From NCBI GenBank assembly GCA_030549335.1, contig CM060190.1, forward strand, positions 63,440,118-63,504,117: a stretch of 64,000 nt of DNA. Reading direction: 5' to 3'. The DNA is from Pontederia crassipes. Lineage: Eukaryota; Streptophyta; Magnoliopsida; Commelinales; Pontederiaceae. A program made the translations under genes and the position numbers. The notes under the pieces were generated by a model. It saw nothing but the letters and a program-made list of their open reading frames with translations. It did not search any database and had not been told where the DNA came from. This document shows positions 10,700-22,619 of this stretch, piece by piece (position 1 is the stretch's first letter; each line of letters opens with the position of its first letter).

Positions 10700-13600
10700 T
10701 GCACAACCTGGAAGCTGATGCAGCCCAAAATGATAATGATGTCATTAGAGGTACCCTCCCGATCGCCAACTTGTCTGCTACTATTTTATTTGATTCTGGG
10801 GCTACACACTCGTTTATTTCCGAGTCGTGTGCCCAAACTCTTAGTCTACCTCAGAAGCATATGCCCCATGCTATGCGTGTGAGTACACCTATGGGGACTC
10901 TCCATGCTGCCAAGTACATCTCGAATGTACCTGTCAATGTAGACAAGAAAAATTTTTCTGCAGACCTCATAGTCATTCCCATGGTGGATTATGACGTCAT
11001 TTTGGGGATGGACTGGCTTTCATATCACGATGCAACTTTGCAATGCAAACAGAAGAAAATCGTTATAGGGACGCAAGGCAAGCCCAAGGCAGTGATCAGA
11101 GGCACTCCATCAACAAAGAACAAAGTCATCGTCTCAGCAATCAAGGCACAAAAGTTATTGCAGAAAGGATGTTGTGGGTACTTGGCTAGTGTGGTCAAGA
11201 CGGATGCACCTGTCACTGAGCTTCAACAGATAGATGTGGTGCGGGAGTTCCCAGATGTGTTTCCTGAGGACACATCCGGATTACCACCGAAACGGGAAAT
11301 CGACTTTAAAATAGAGCTCCTCCCTGGGACTGCACCCATCTCTAAAGCACCATATCGTATGGCACCTGCTGAAATGCAGGAACTGAAGAAGCAGATACAG
11401 GAGCTACTGGACAAGGGATTTATCAGACCGAGCGTCTCACCCTGGGGCGCACCGGTCTTGTTTGTCAAGAAAAAGGACGGCTCCCTGCGGCTCTGCATCG
11501 ACTATAGAATGCTCAATAAAGTGACAGTGAAGAATAAGTACCCCCTGCCTCGGATAGATGACCTTTTCGATCAGCTGTCAAAAGCATCAGTGTTCTCTAA
11601 GATAGACTTACGTAGTGGCTACCACCAGTTGAGAGTGGCAGAGGAGGACATACCGAAAACCGCTTTTCGATCAAGATATGGCCACTACGAGTTCTTGGTC
11701 ATGCCATTTGGACTGACGAACGCTCCTGCCGCGTTCATGGATTTAATGAACAGGGTCTTCCGACCATATTTAGACCAGTTTGTCATAGTGTTTGTGGATG
11801 ACATTCTGATCTATTCTTCCAGTCCAGAGCAACACCGAGAGCATCTTAGGATAGTATTGGAGATCCTAAGACAACACAAGCTTTATGGCAAGCTTTCAAA
11901 GTGTGAATTCTGGCTGAAGGAGATCATGTTCTTGGGACACATAGTCTCCAAGAAGGGCATTGCAGTAGACCCCGCAAAAGTGGAAGCGGTGACGAATTGG
12001 ACTAGGCCGAAGAATGCTTCTGAGATTCGCAGTTTCCTTGGCTTAGCGGGTTATTACAGGAGGTTTATCAGAGACTTTTCCAAGATTGCTGCACCCCTCA
12101 CAAATCTCACAAAGAAGGCGGAAAAATTTATCTGGACAGACAAATGTGAGCAAAGCTTTCAGACTCTAAAGGACCGTCTGACTTCGGCACCGATTCTCAC
12201 TATACCGACAGGCAGTGGAGGTTTCGTGGTCTACAGTGATGCGTGTGGAACAGGATTGGGTTGTGTCCTGATGCAACACGGTAAAGTAGTAGCTTATGCT
12301 TCACGACAACTGAAGAAGCATGAGGTCAATTACCCCACACATGACTTGGAATTGGCGGCTGTGGTCTTTGCTCTGAAGATCTGGAGGCACTATTTGTATG
12401 GAGAGACGTTCGAGATCTTCACCGACCACAAGAGTCTCAAGTACATCTTCGATCAGAGGGATCTTAACATGAGACAACGACGATGGCTTGAGCTCCTCAA
12501 GGATTATGAATTTACTATCAATTACCATCCGGGTAAAGCAAATTCAGTCGCCGATGCATTAAGCAGGAAGTGGGAAGGCTCGCTAGCTTATATGAGGCTA
12601 CGCGAGTTCGAGATGCTGGAAGAAATTGAGCAATGGTGTCCCAAGTTGGGAACAAATGGAGCGTTATGGATGATGCATCAGATGAAGCCCAGCTTAATTG
12701 ACAGGATCATAACAGCTCAGAAAGTAGATCCTGAATATCAGAAGGTTCTGAAGAGGTGCCAGAATGAACCAACAGATTTTCAGATCTCTGCAGATGGAGG
12801 GATTAGATATCGGGACAGGTTGTGGATTCCCTCTGACGCTGATGTCCGACGAGAGGTACTAGATGAGTGCCACAAGTCGGAGTTCGCCATCCACCCCGGT
12901 AGCACTAAGATGTATAAGGATGTACAACGCAGCTACTGGTGGCCGGACATGAAAAGAGAGATAGCAGAATATGTATCTCGATGCCTGGTGTGTCAACAAG
13001 TCAAGATTGAACATCAGCGGCCTTATGGCAAGTTGAAGCCTTTGGAAATCCCACAATGGAAGTGGGATAAGATCACTATGGATTTCGTATCCAACTTGCC
13101 TAAGACTAAGAAGGGTCATGATGCCATATGGGTAGTCGTGGATCGTTTCACAAAGGCAGCACACTTTATTCCAATCCGATGGAAGCAATCAGTGGAGAGT
13201 CTGCTAGACTTATATGTGAGAGAAGTGGTCAAACTCCATGGGATCCCAGAGTCCATAGTGTCTGATCGAGACCCCAGATTCACTGCCAGATTCTGGAGGA
13301 GTATGCAGGAAGCCTTTGGTACAAGGCTCAACTTCAGTACAGCTTTCCACCCTCAAACAGATGGGCAGTCTGAGAGGACCATCCAGACACTAGAGGATAT
13401 GTTAAGGGCCTGTGCACTAGATTGGCAGGGTAGCTGGGATGAGCACATTCATCTGATTGAGTTTGCTTATAACAACAGCTACCATTCTAGTATTGGTATG
13501 GCACCATTTGAAGCCCTGTATGGACGACCTTGCCGTTCACCTGCCCACTGGAGTGAAGTAGGCGAGGAAAAGATCATGAGTAAGGAAGAAGTGAAAGAAG

Positions 13601-14139
13601 CAGTGGAATATGCTGAAAAGATAGAATTGATTAAGCAAAGGATGAAGACTGCTCAAGGAAGGCAAAAGAGTTATGCTGACAAAGGCAGACGAGAGCAGAT
13701 CTTTCAAGCTGGAGACCAAGTTCTTCTGAAGGTATCTCCCATGAAAGGAGTCATGAGATTCAGTAAGCGAGGAAAGCTCAGTCCTCGCTATGTAGGCCCA
13801 TTTGAGATACTCGAGCTGGTAGGCGAGGCAGCATGCAGATTGGCTCTACCCCCATCTTATGGGAGAGTGCACAATGTATTCCATGTATCCATGCTCAAGA
13901 AGTACAAGCATGATGCTGCAAATGTTCTAAGGATAGAGGAGCCAGATATAGCTGCAGACTTGACCTTCGCTGAGTATCCAACACATATAGTGGATCGCAA
14001 AGTACAACGTCAGAAGAACAAGGATGTCCCCATGGTCAGAGTAGCTTGGCGTCACCATAGCGGAGATGACGCGACATGGGAGCTCGAATCGGAAATGCGC
14101 CAAGAATTTCCCCACCTTTTCGGTAAGCCCTCTACTTAG
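10700..14139 (+). mobile_element. pol part (PR-RT-RNaseH-INT-chromodomain) of the Tekay-like element
   Basis: In order: aspartic protease with [10 protein letters not shown] near 10785-10815; reverse transcriptase with the catalytic FVDD at 11791-11802; RNase H starting [10 protein letters not shown] near 12230; integrase with the HHCC zinc region near 12880-13000, catalytic core with DRDPRF and [11 protein letters not shown] near 13260-13380; and a C-terminal chromodomain-like module ([16 protein letters not shown]) near 14030-14090. Integrase followed by a chromodomain places it among chromoviruses; the wording matches the Tekay/Del clade. Such chromodomains direct integration to heterochromatin. 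Confidence 0.92.
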
Positions 14140-14167
14140 TGCAAAATTCGAGGACGAATTTTCTTTT

Positions 14168-14180
14168 AAGGGGGTAAGAA
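14168..14180 (+). promoter_or_regulatory. Polypurine tract
   Basis: AAGGGGGTAAGAA lies immediately before the 3' LTR, the expected plus-strand priming site. Confidence 0.8.
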
Positions 14181-16547
14181 TGTAACAGCCAGCAAAAGAT
14201 AAAAAAAAAAAAAGAAAAGAATCGGTCAACAGAATTAAGAGATAAAAGTCGAATAGGCGTGGAGATAAATGTTATCAGATTTAACGATATCAGATTAATC
14301 ACGAGAAGAGTCTTATATGAGGGAAACTAATCAAGCATTAAATCTATTTATTCCCTCAACCTCACGACCTCTCTCTTCCCTCTTCCAAGATTGCTGATCT
14401 ATGCGTGACCAGAGAAGGGAGAAATAATTCTTCCGAAGAGGAAAGGGCGCAGGGAGTTCGAAGAGAGGACATGAGACACGGGTGATAATTAACCGCGAAT
14501 CGAGGTGGGTGAATCGAAATCACCTTGCATGACCTCTGAATTATCTCAATTCATGCCCGAATCGTTATGAAAAGAATATGAATACGATTCAAGTTATTGT
14601 TTTTAATTGTTTGTTTTCTTGAATTCTTTGATTGGTTGATTGTAGCATGTTTAGTTATTTTCTGTTTGTTATATTTCTGTATTATTGATTGCTAAGGTGT
14701 ACGATTTAGATAGGGATTTTGTTTTCGGTTTTAAAAAGTAGAAGAGAGAGAATAGAGTTTCGGCCGTAAAAGAAGAGAGAGAAGAGAATTTCGGCCGTAA
14801 GGAAAAGAAGAGAGAGAATAGAGTTTTGGCCGTAAAAAGAAGAGAGAGAATAAGGTTTCGGCCGTAAAAGAAGAAAGAGAAAAGAAGTTTGGCCGTAAGG
14901 AAAAGAAGAGAGAGAATAGGGTTTCGGCCGTAAAAGAAGAAAGAGAAAAGAAGTTTGGCCGTAAGGAAAAGAGAGAGAGAATAGGGTTTCGGCCGTAAAA
15001 GAAGAAAGAGAAAAGAAGTTTGGCCGTAAGGAAAAGAAGAGAGAGAATAGGGTTTCGGCCGTAAAAGAAGAAAGAGAAAAGAAGTTTGGCCGTAAGGAAA
15101 AGAAGAGAGAGAATAGGGTTTCGGCCGTAAAAGAAGAAAGAGAAAAGAAGTTTGGCCGTAAGGAAAAGAAGAGAGAGAATAGGGTTTCGGCCGTAAAAGA
15201 AGAAAGAGAAAAGAAGAGGGAGATAAGGGAAATAGGTTGTTACGGCCGAAGAGTTAGATTTCGGCCGTAACAGGATAGGCCGTAACGGATGGGCGTAACG
15301 AAATAGGCCGTAACGGATGAGCGTAACAGGTGATGGCCGTAACGAAATAAGAGTTGAATTATTACGGCCGAAGTAAAAAGAAAATAGGGTTTTTACGGCC
15401 GTACCGTAATAAATGTTAATTTTGGTTTTTACGGCCGTAACGTAACAAAGGCTAATTTTTATGGCCGAGAAAAATGAAAGGACTCTCGGGCGTAAAATCT
15501 AAGGAATTAGGGTTTTACGGCCGTAAGGAGGAGGAGATTCTTTGGGCATAAAATCCAGCAAAATTCACCTATAAGTCTCTTTTTATTTTGATATGAATAT
15601 TATTGATTTTTCCTTATAATTCCAACATGAACTCTTTGTCTTGATTTATCTCATATCGATCATATCTCCTTCATCATATGACACAAAGAATGAAAAGATA
15701 TTCAAAGTGATTAATAAGTTCAGATGAAAGATTAATGATGGGTTGCCAGTCCAAGCCAAGTGCATCAAGATAAGGGTCGCTCCCTTGGTCATGGTTTGAT
15801 CACCCATTGACCCGCACAAGGCCGTATCGTTTGCTGGGCACACCCCAAGAATTAAAGGCACCTCAAAGTCACCCTGATTGTTAATTAATAACCAAGATCG
15901 ACAAGCATGTTCATGTTCATGTTCAAGTTCAAGTTCAAGTTCAAGTTCAAATTCAAGTTCAAGTTCAAGTCAAGTCAAGTATGTCATGATTCCAAGTTTA
16001 CTATGTACTATTGATCCTTATGATTCATGATATCGCTGATCTTATCCTTATTATGATCCATGATACTTATATGTCATCTTTCATGTTCAAGTTAAGCCCG
16101 ATTAATTATCGCTGATTATTATAATCATGTTATGCATTGTATACCATGTGGTTCCCCACTAGGCTGTAAAGCTTACGGGAGGACCTCCTCCCCTGTGTCT
16201 GATTTCCACAGGACCAGGTCAGTAACGTGGTGGAGTAGGCGTGTGGTGATGAGGCTCTGGCGATAGGACAGCACATGAACCATAGGGTTTTAGAGTGTTA
16301 CTTAGTTTTCATTTACCTTCCGCAATTTAAATTCATGATGTAGAACTCAGTTTAACTCTTAGTAATGACATAGTTATTTTTAGACTTCCGCATAATTATG
16401 TTATCTTCTTTTATGTTATTATTTTTCCGCTGACGTGTCTCAGTTTCTGACTGAGATATGGTCAATATCATGGTCAAGTTATAGCATGCCGTAGCGTCTC
16501 CAAGTTGGTCTTCGCCACGTGGCGGGGGTCGATTTGGGGGCGTTACA
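14181..16547 (+). repeat. 3' LTR of the Tekay-like element
   Basis: 2,367 bp, starting TGTAACAGCC and ending GCGTTACA. Relative to the 5' LTR it has two more A in an A-run, one more TCAAGT hexamer and about four substitutions. Confidence 0.95.
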
Positions 16548-16552
16548 GTTCT

Positions 16553-17224
16553 CAAGAGAAGACAACTATCTATTAGTCTGATACATTGAAAATAACGTTT
16601 GAAGAAATTGTTGTCAGGTTCACATTTGTCTTATGGTCGCAGGGCATCATTCAACTTTTATATACATCCAGACTTCTTTTACAGGAAAGACATTCAAAGA
16701 TAAAAGGGCCGCATTGCTCCCTTGTGATAAGTTAGGAATAATATCATGTGCAATGCAACAATTTGTGATTTTTTTTTCATTTTGTCACTTGTTCATATCG
16801 TGTTTAGATCTGTTAATATTTTAAGATGATGTTTTTTTTTCTTCGCTTTGAAGTTTGGTTATACCAACAAAGAAGTTCATTTTTCCTATTCCATCAATTC
16901 TTTCATATTTTATAGAAAGAGTGATTGTTTTTTAATGTCAGATCATTTTACTTAAACACAATTAAGCATACCAAACTAAATTATTATTCTTAAACTTTTT
17001 TCCCTTAAGTTTTTGCTTTGTGGAATAAAGGAATCTTAACATACGGATACATGCAGCAGAACTGCAGAAGTACCGGGCAGGGGAATCTAATACTTTTTTA
17101 TGTCTTTCGGGTTACAAGACCAATTGGATTCATACCCCTTCGCTTCCACACGTCTGACAAATGTTTGATGCACACAGTACAAAGCCGCAGCTTCCTAAGG
17201 GACAATGGATGATGACTCTGCCCA
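16553..17224. other. Spacer after the gypsy element
   Basis: The sequence continues the locus interrupted at 6939. Only short, unsupported frames are seen, and no gene or element could be recognised. Confidence 0.5.
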
Positions 17225-17640
17225 ACCACATTCCTCAAATCAGCTGAAGTTTAAGACGTGTCGAGCATCAAAAAGCATCCTGACATAAAATATTGAGAGC
17301 TCAGAAGGAAAATTCTCCACGTAAAAAATGATATCACCTTGTGATCTACCTATATTAACTAAGGCATCTGCAATTTTATTATAATGTCTATCATAGTTTA
17401 AAATATTACAAAATTCAAATTCTTTCGTGACGTTCCAAATAGAATTCATGAAATTTGTAATTTACCAAGGACAAAGTGTTTGCCTATTTGCAGCATTTGC
17501 AAAAATCTGAAAGTCAACCTCAGCTAAGATGCGCGTGAAACCTCTGCGTCTACATTTCCGAAGGCCAAGCAGAAGGGCAACAGCTTCCAGCTCTAAAATC
17601 CCCATTGCGTCGGCCTGCGATAACCTTCAGGGAGTGAACC
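17225..17640 (-). pseudogene. LINE-derived RNase H fragment
   Basis: On the minus strand the translation contains GILELEAVALLLGLRKCRRRGF, reduced here to its recognisable core ELEAVALLLGLR, then LAEVDFQ and NKIADALVNIGR. These are the Glu and Asp motifs and the closing ADAL(A/V)N word of the plant RVT_3/RNase H domain found at the C-terminus of L1-type LINEs. At least one in-frame stop (TAA after CPW) interrupts it and no RT sequence adjoins it, so it is a detached scrap. Confidence 0.65.
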
Positions 17641-18950
17641 ATGGCTTTGCATTGTGATAGACCTCCCATTCACTTTGTTTTTCTAATGTGATTTGATTTG
17701 TCTCAAATAGTATATCAAGATTTTGAAGAAAACTTACTTTTATAGTCAAAAATTAAACTGGAGGAAATAAATCGCCACATGAACTAACCTGATCCATTCA
17801 AACTATTGTACCTTATAAATATATATATATATATATATATGGATTGACGAAGATGTAACACCTCTTAAGTGTAATCTCATGCAACGCTCTAATTTGAAAT
17901 GTTAGATGCAATCGACGATTCATATGTATATGCAGTCACACTTTAATCAACCTCCTCCTCCCCTAAATCCTTCGAGCGTCGTCGCTGAGCACAACCACCT
18001 CCCCTCTCGCCGCCACCGTCCTAGCACAATCTCTTCCTCCCCTTCAAATGCCACCATCGCCGTCCACACTCCAACCAAATCCGAAGTGCAATGCAATGCA
18101 ATACGCCCATTAATAATAAAAGTTTGCATCTCCAAAATCTATTCTACTGTTTTCATCTTCTTCGGTTTGTTCTCTCATATGTAAACAGTAGAATTCCGAC
18201 ACATCCAATATGGTTGTTGATTCTTTACGAACGTTTTCTTTCTTCATTTCATTATTTTAATTATGTAAATTGTCGCTTCTCTTTTTGTTTTTACCTTAAC
18301 TTGTTATTTGATCTTTTAGGTCCTTTGAATTAATACTTTAAAATCAAACTTTGAAGCGTTGCTTGCAAGGCACAAAATTGAGTGAAACCCCGGGTTCGAG
18401 CTGTCTCTCTCGGACCTAATTATGGCGTCACCCCCACTCCCTCTCACGCACACGCACCATCCATGATTCCATAAAATGTTATTGACAAGGTGGGAAAACG
18501 CCAACAAGATTCAGTTACAGTATGTCTCAAATTTAATTTTTATCTATGCAAAAAAAAAAAATCGTCGAGGGAATTCATATATAGCTTGGAGAAAACTATA
18601 TATTGATTCATTAATTTTAAATTTTAAAAAATTATTTCTATTATTTTAAGTATTTTTAATAGAATAAAACGAATGTGTTCATCTTTTAGAAGAGGAATAT
18701 GGTGTAATATATTTATTTTTTTGTTTACTAAATTTTAATCTTATATATAAGTTTTTAATTTGATGAATAAAAAAGATGAAGAATATGATGTTCGTCTACA
18801 GTACACTCCCATTAAATTCTTTATATTATTTTCTAGAGATATAGACAATTATAGTATTATAAATTTTTAAAGAGGTTGTGAGTTCAATATAATATATTAA
18901 TTTAATGAGTCCCCCCTCTTAAGGGGAGTACTCTGTGCCCGTCAGATGAA
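17641..18950. other. Spacer with (AT)n run, no gene
   Basis: Contains an (AT)n run at about 17818-17840, a C/T-rich patch with frames on both strands (17940-18080) that resemble no known protein, and AT-rich sequence after 18520. No feature can be supported. Confidence 0.5.
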
Positions 18951-19118
18951 TATTCAATTGGCGCATTTTGTTTGATCTTTTTACATTTAGGGCCCGACTT
19001 AGGAGTGATAAAAATTGATTTTAAAAATTGAAGCGAGTCAGCCATCCCCTGCCCTAATTTTCAAGCCCCTTCGCCTCGTCCTCGCTCGTCCCTAGTGCCC
19101 CGTGTCGTCGCTCTTCCT

Positions 19119-19246
19119 CGCATGATCGTCATTCTGGCCGCGCGATACTCCTCAGCCTCAAAGTCGCCGCCGCAATGGGGGAACTTGCTGGTGGTGACGA
19201 CTTTGAGGCTGAGGAGTCTCGCAGTGGCCGGAAACGACGATCATGC
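19119..19246. repeat. GC-rich hairpin with 48-bp imperfect arms
   Basis: The left arm 19119-19166 and right arm 19198-19246 are inverted copies with a perfect 19-bp core (CTCCTCAGCCTCAAAGTCG and its complement) and close matches outward, including GATCATGC. The loop is about 31 bp. Overlapping frames of 95-102 codons exist across it, but they are a by-product of the GC content. Likely part of a repeat or a small inverted duplication. Confidence 0.7.
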
Positions 19247-19424
19247 ATGGGAAGGGCGACGAGCAACCGATCTCGGGGGGGGGGGGGGGTGGCGACGACA
19301 CACGACGCGGGGGAAGGGCGACGAGTGGCGACGATCTCGCAACAATCGGGCGGAAGGGCGGCGGCTAGGGGAGAGCACGGGACGCCCAGTCGCCCCAGCC
19401 TAGAATTCCGAGTTTTTCCTAGCC

Positions 19425-19834
19425 CGATTGCCTATTGGGCCGGGATCAAGTCTCATTCATGACCCAATATCATATATTATATTAATATATTAAATTATTT
19501 ATAAATATCATATTTACATTTATTTTAATTTAAAATTTATAGTTTATTATATATATTAAACATACAACATATTATATTATTATATGTGTATTTTAATTGA
19601 TAATTATTATATTTATATAATAATATTAAATATTTTAAATATTATATTTATCTTTTATTAATTATGGTTGAACCAGGACAAATGGGAATGTCCCGATTTT
19701 TGTCTCGGTTCGATCGGCACGTCCCGGTCTTGGCTGGGATGGGGACATGTTTTAAAAAACCAGGCAAAGCGGGCAAAATTGGATTGGGACCGGGTCGATC
19801 GAAACCTGGTCCTGAACCCGGTTGCTCACCCCTA
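19425..19834. repeat. Degenerate repeat ending in a hAT-like terminus
   Basis: An AT-rich core (19460-19660) is flanked by GC-rich words such as GGGACCGGGTCGATC and ends TTGCTCACCCCTA, the complement of TAGGGGTGAGCAA. The left limit is not defined. Same tail type as the repeats ending near 1548 and 46648. Confidence 0.4.
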
Positions 19835-20048
19835 GAGGCGACACATGGCATTGGGTCACTTCATTTTTTAAAATCAATTCTTTCACTTCTAAAACAAAAT
19901 CGAAAAATTGTGCCATCCGACAGCCACAAACAGGGGAGGACACTCATGTACTATGGGGATAAGGCATATGACCCTCATATGCATTCTGTCCACCGTTCGA
20001 TCTAATTGGATGGTGGGATGACAATTTCCCTCCAAGCCCCCACCTCAA

Positions 20049-21083
20049 TGTTGTTAGGATCAGACCGGACGACGATCAGGAAAAGCGTCTGTTTCAGGTT
20101 GAATCGATCAGACCGATCGATCGGACTGAATAATAATAAAATATTATATTTATTATGATATAGTAAATCAAGTTATGATATATTGATTATATAAATATAT
20201 AATTATGCCAAAATGTAATTATAAAAAAATAACAATCATAAATGTATAATTAATTTTAAGATTTGATATTAAAATTATTATACACTTAATAAATTAAAAT
20301 CATTGAATTTAATTATTATATACAATTTTTCTATTGGTTAATTCTTTTTGTATTTCATATCTTTATTTTTTTATCTTAGAAGCAACAAATACATATTTTC
20401 TCCAAAATGTTATGACAAGATTATATATTTTATAAATAAATATGTAGTATAATTAATAGTTAACTATTTAATTTGACTTATTACATATGAAATTAAAGAA
20501 ATTTAAAGTTGTGTATATATATTATTATATTATACTAAGCATATTATAGTTTGCACCATTCATTCATAATTAATTTATCTCATATGATAAACATTATATT
20601 AATATAATAAATATATAATAAATTTATATTATAATAAACATTTATGATATTAAAAAATTGAATAAGATTAAAACTCAAAGTTTAATAAGTTTAAGGCTAA
20701 ATGAAAGGAAAAAAAAAAACAAGTGAGTGAGTGTACAAAAATAGTCCTACATTGATAGTAGTAACAAAGTGAGAGTAAATAGATAAGTATAAATGAATGA
20801 GAAGATTAATGGATCAATATGCATGTTTATGGAGAAAGTTCATCTTTGGATATTTTCTAAATTTACAATAATAATTTTTATCAAATTATTTCTTAGTAAA
20901 AAAATTAAGAAAACTTTTTTGACTAAATCAAAAAACCAGATTGAAACGTGGTTCAACCCGATTTTGTCCGGTTCGTTCCGGTTCAAACTAGGGTCCGATT
21001 TTTGAACTTTAGTTGGGTCGCAATTGTCACCGGTCAGCAGTCAGATCGGTTGGACCTGCCAGTCCGGTCCAGCCCTGACAACA
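20049..21083 (+). mobile_element. Non-autonomous repeat 'family A', copy 1
   Basis: Starts TGTTGTTAGGATCAGACCGG and ends GTCCAGCCCTGACAACA; the first and last ten bases are inverted copies (one difference). The middle is very AT-rich and noncoding. It matches the reverse complement of 39921-40836 along the whole length, for example the shared words CCAAAATGTAATTAT and GTCTGTTTCAG. About 1.03 kb. No clear target duplication and no transposase, so the superfamily is open. 'Family A' is a label used only here. Confidence 0.75.
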
Positions 21084-21630
21084 TCTCCCAACTCCCCTCT
21101 CTCCCATGCGACCGACGCCCCTCTCTCCCCTCCCATCTTCCCCTTCACCAATCGGCAACCTTTCACCTTCCTCCGCTCCGACGAGCGCCGGCCAGCATCC
21201 CCCATCTTCCCATCCCTCACGCAAGCACAAGCCGCGCGGCCCCCCAAAGTTCCCAACCCCGCATGTGAGGTCGGATCGACAACGGATCTTCCCCTCCCAC
21301 ATGGATTTGGATCCTCCCTCCGGGATGGATCTTTCCCTTCGATCGCCCTCGCCTCATCGTCGTTGCCGCATGTGCCTTGCTGCTACTCCTAGGGGGCAGA
21401 GAAGGCCACCTCACGGTGGATCCAGGTGCCCACGGCTTGATCCGTCACCTGGCGACTAGATCAGGTTGCGGCCGACCACATTGCGGGGTTGGGAGAGGGA
21501 GAGGGGCGGCCGGATCACTAGAGAGGGAGCAGGAGCGGAAGCGAGAGCGGGAGTCAATGGAGAGGGAGAGATCGCCGTCGAAGGGAAAAAAATTGATCGC
21601 CCACCGTTAGATATGGGGATCATACGCATA
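21084..21630. other. GC-rich block without a recognised gene
   Basis: Overlapping open frames exist on both strands (up to 122 codons) but all are proline/serine/arginine-rich, mutually exclusive and match no family I know. The abrupt GC content against the AT-rich neighbours may reflect a captured gene fragment or old exon; nothing more can be supported. Confidence 0.4.
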
Positions 21631-21934
21631 TGAGGCGTATGATCCCTATTAAACCCAATATGTTTTATCTTTGTAGTTAAGGGTGTATAGTTGGCAAACA
21701 TATTGTGGCTCAGTCTATTTTGAGTTCAAAACTTAGTTTAAAACTTGACCTTTTAATTTAAATAGATTTAATTTATTTTTATTAATCTTAGTTTGTTAGC
21801 GTGGACCTATATTATTAATATATATTATAAATATAATTTAAACTATATAATCAAATATTTTTGTAGTATATTGTATTTTAAAAATATATATTTGTGTATG
21901 AATAGATTGGGTTTAATAGGGATCATATGCCTCA
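21631..21934. mobile_element. Short MITE-like element with about 29-bp inverted ends
   Basis: TGAGGCGTATGATCCCTATT (from 21631) through AAACCCAAT (to 21659) recurs inverted at 21906-21934 with about two differences. The 246-bp interior is AT-rich and noncoding. Next to the left arm there is an extra small palindrome, GGATCATACGC/GCGTATGATCC. No target duplication identified. Confidence 0.5.
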
Positions 21935-22619
21935 TTTAATTATATATATTAGGCCCAATTTTATTTCAAATTTTATGTTGATCTTGTTGGAGGTAGGACC
22001 ATCCTCCTCCCTCTAGTATTCATGGAATGTGCTGCGATCGATGGATAAGTGCACGGTTGGTTCGCACAGTGGTTCAACAAGTTCGATAGGTGTGCAAGCA
22101 ATTTCAAGGGCGGCAACCTCGTTCAAATGGCAAAGGGCAAATTGCGAAGGACGATAGGCGGCATCATGCTAGGGTCCAATGATGATGACAAGATCAACTT
22201 TCAGTGGCGGTGTGATAGGGCCAAGCGTTTGAAGCCACGGTCTCATCCGAACGCAAGGGGGAATGATGATCGACGAAAGTGATGGCGGCGTGCTAGGGTG
22301 CAAAGGACGACAACCTCATTCGAATGATGAAGGGTGTAGGGCGAAGGGAGAACGACGATCTGCTAAAGCCGAAGGGCGGCAGCATGGTGGTAGGATGTGA
22401 AGGGAATGACAAATGGCGAAGGACGATGGCATCGTGCTAGGGCAAATTAGAGGGCAAAAACGGGCTCCATCGCGAGATAATTTTCAAAAAAATCGAACCA
22501 CTCTCACACCTGTGGAACAGGCTAACGCTGCACGAATCGTGCATTTCTCTTCGCATCCGACGGACGCCAAAAGAAGGGAGGGGTCTACCTCCAAAGAGAG
22601 GCACGCCCAATAATAAATC
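21935..22619. repeat. Spacer with a degenerate repeated GC-rich motif
   Basis: Words such as CAACCTCGTTCAAATG / CAACCTCATTCGAATG, GCATCATGCTAGGGT / GGCGTGCTAGGGT / CATCGTGCTAGGGC and GCGAAGGACGAT recur between about 22095 and 22445 at irregular spacing. It looks like a decayed tandem or duplicated segment. Short frames here are not supported as genes. Confidence 0.4.

Larger units (their letters stand above)
6940..16547 (+). mobile_element. Young LTR retrotransposon, Ty3/gypsy chromovirus, Tekay/Del-like
   Basis: The element has two long LTRs beginning TGTAACA and ending GTTACA, an initiator-Met tRNA primer site after the 5' LTR, a purine tract before the 3' LTR, and gag, protease, reverse transcriptase, RNase H, integrase and chromodomain parts in the Ty3/gypsy order. 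It is flanked by a perfect 5-bp target duplication, GTTCT (6935-6939 and 16548-16552). The LTRs differ by only about four substitutions plus two short-repeat length differences by eye, roughly 0.2 percent, so insertion is recent: of the order of 10^4 to 10^5 years with a commonly used grass rate. The coding part looks whole or nearly so, with about one break at most. Confidence 0.95.

Noticed and set aside
9739-10728. Minus-strand frames of 137-151 codons opposite gag
   Set aside because: Shadows of the gag coding strand with no independent motif.
21024-21459. Several proline/serine-rich frames on both strands
   Set aside because: Overlapping in five frames with low-complexity content; none recognisable.
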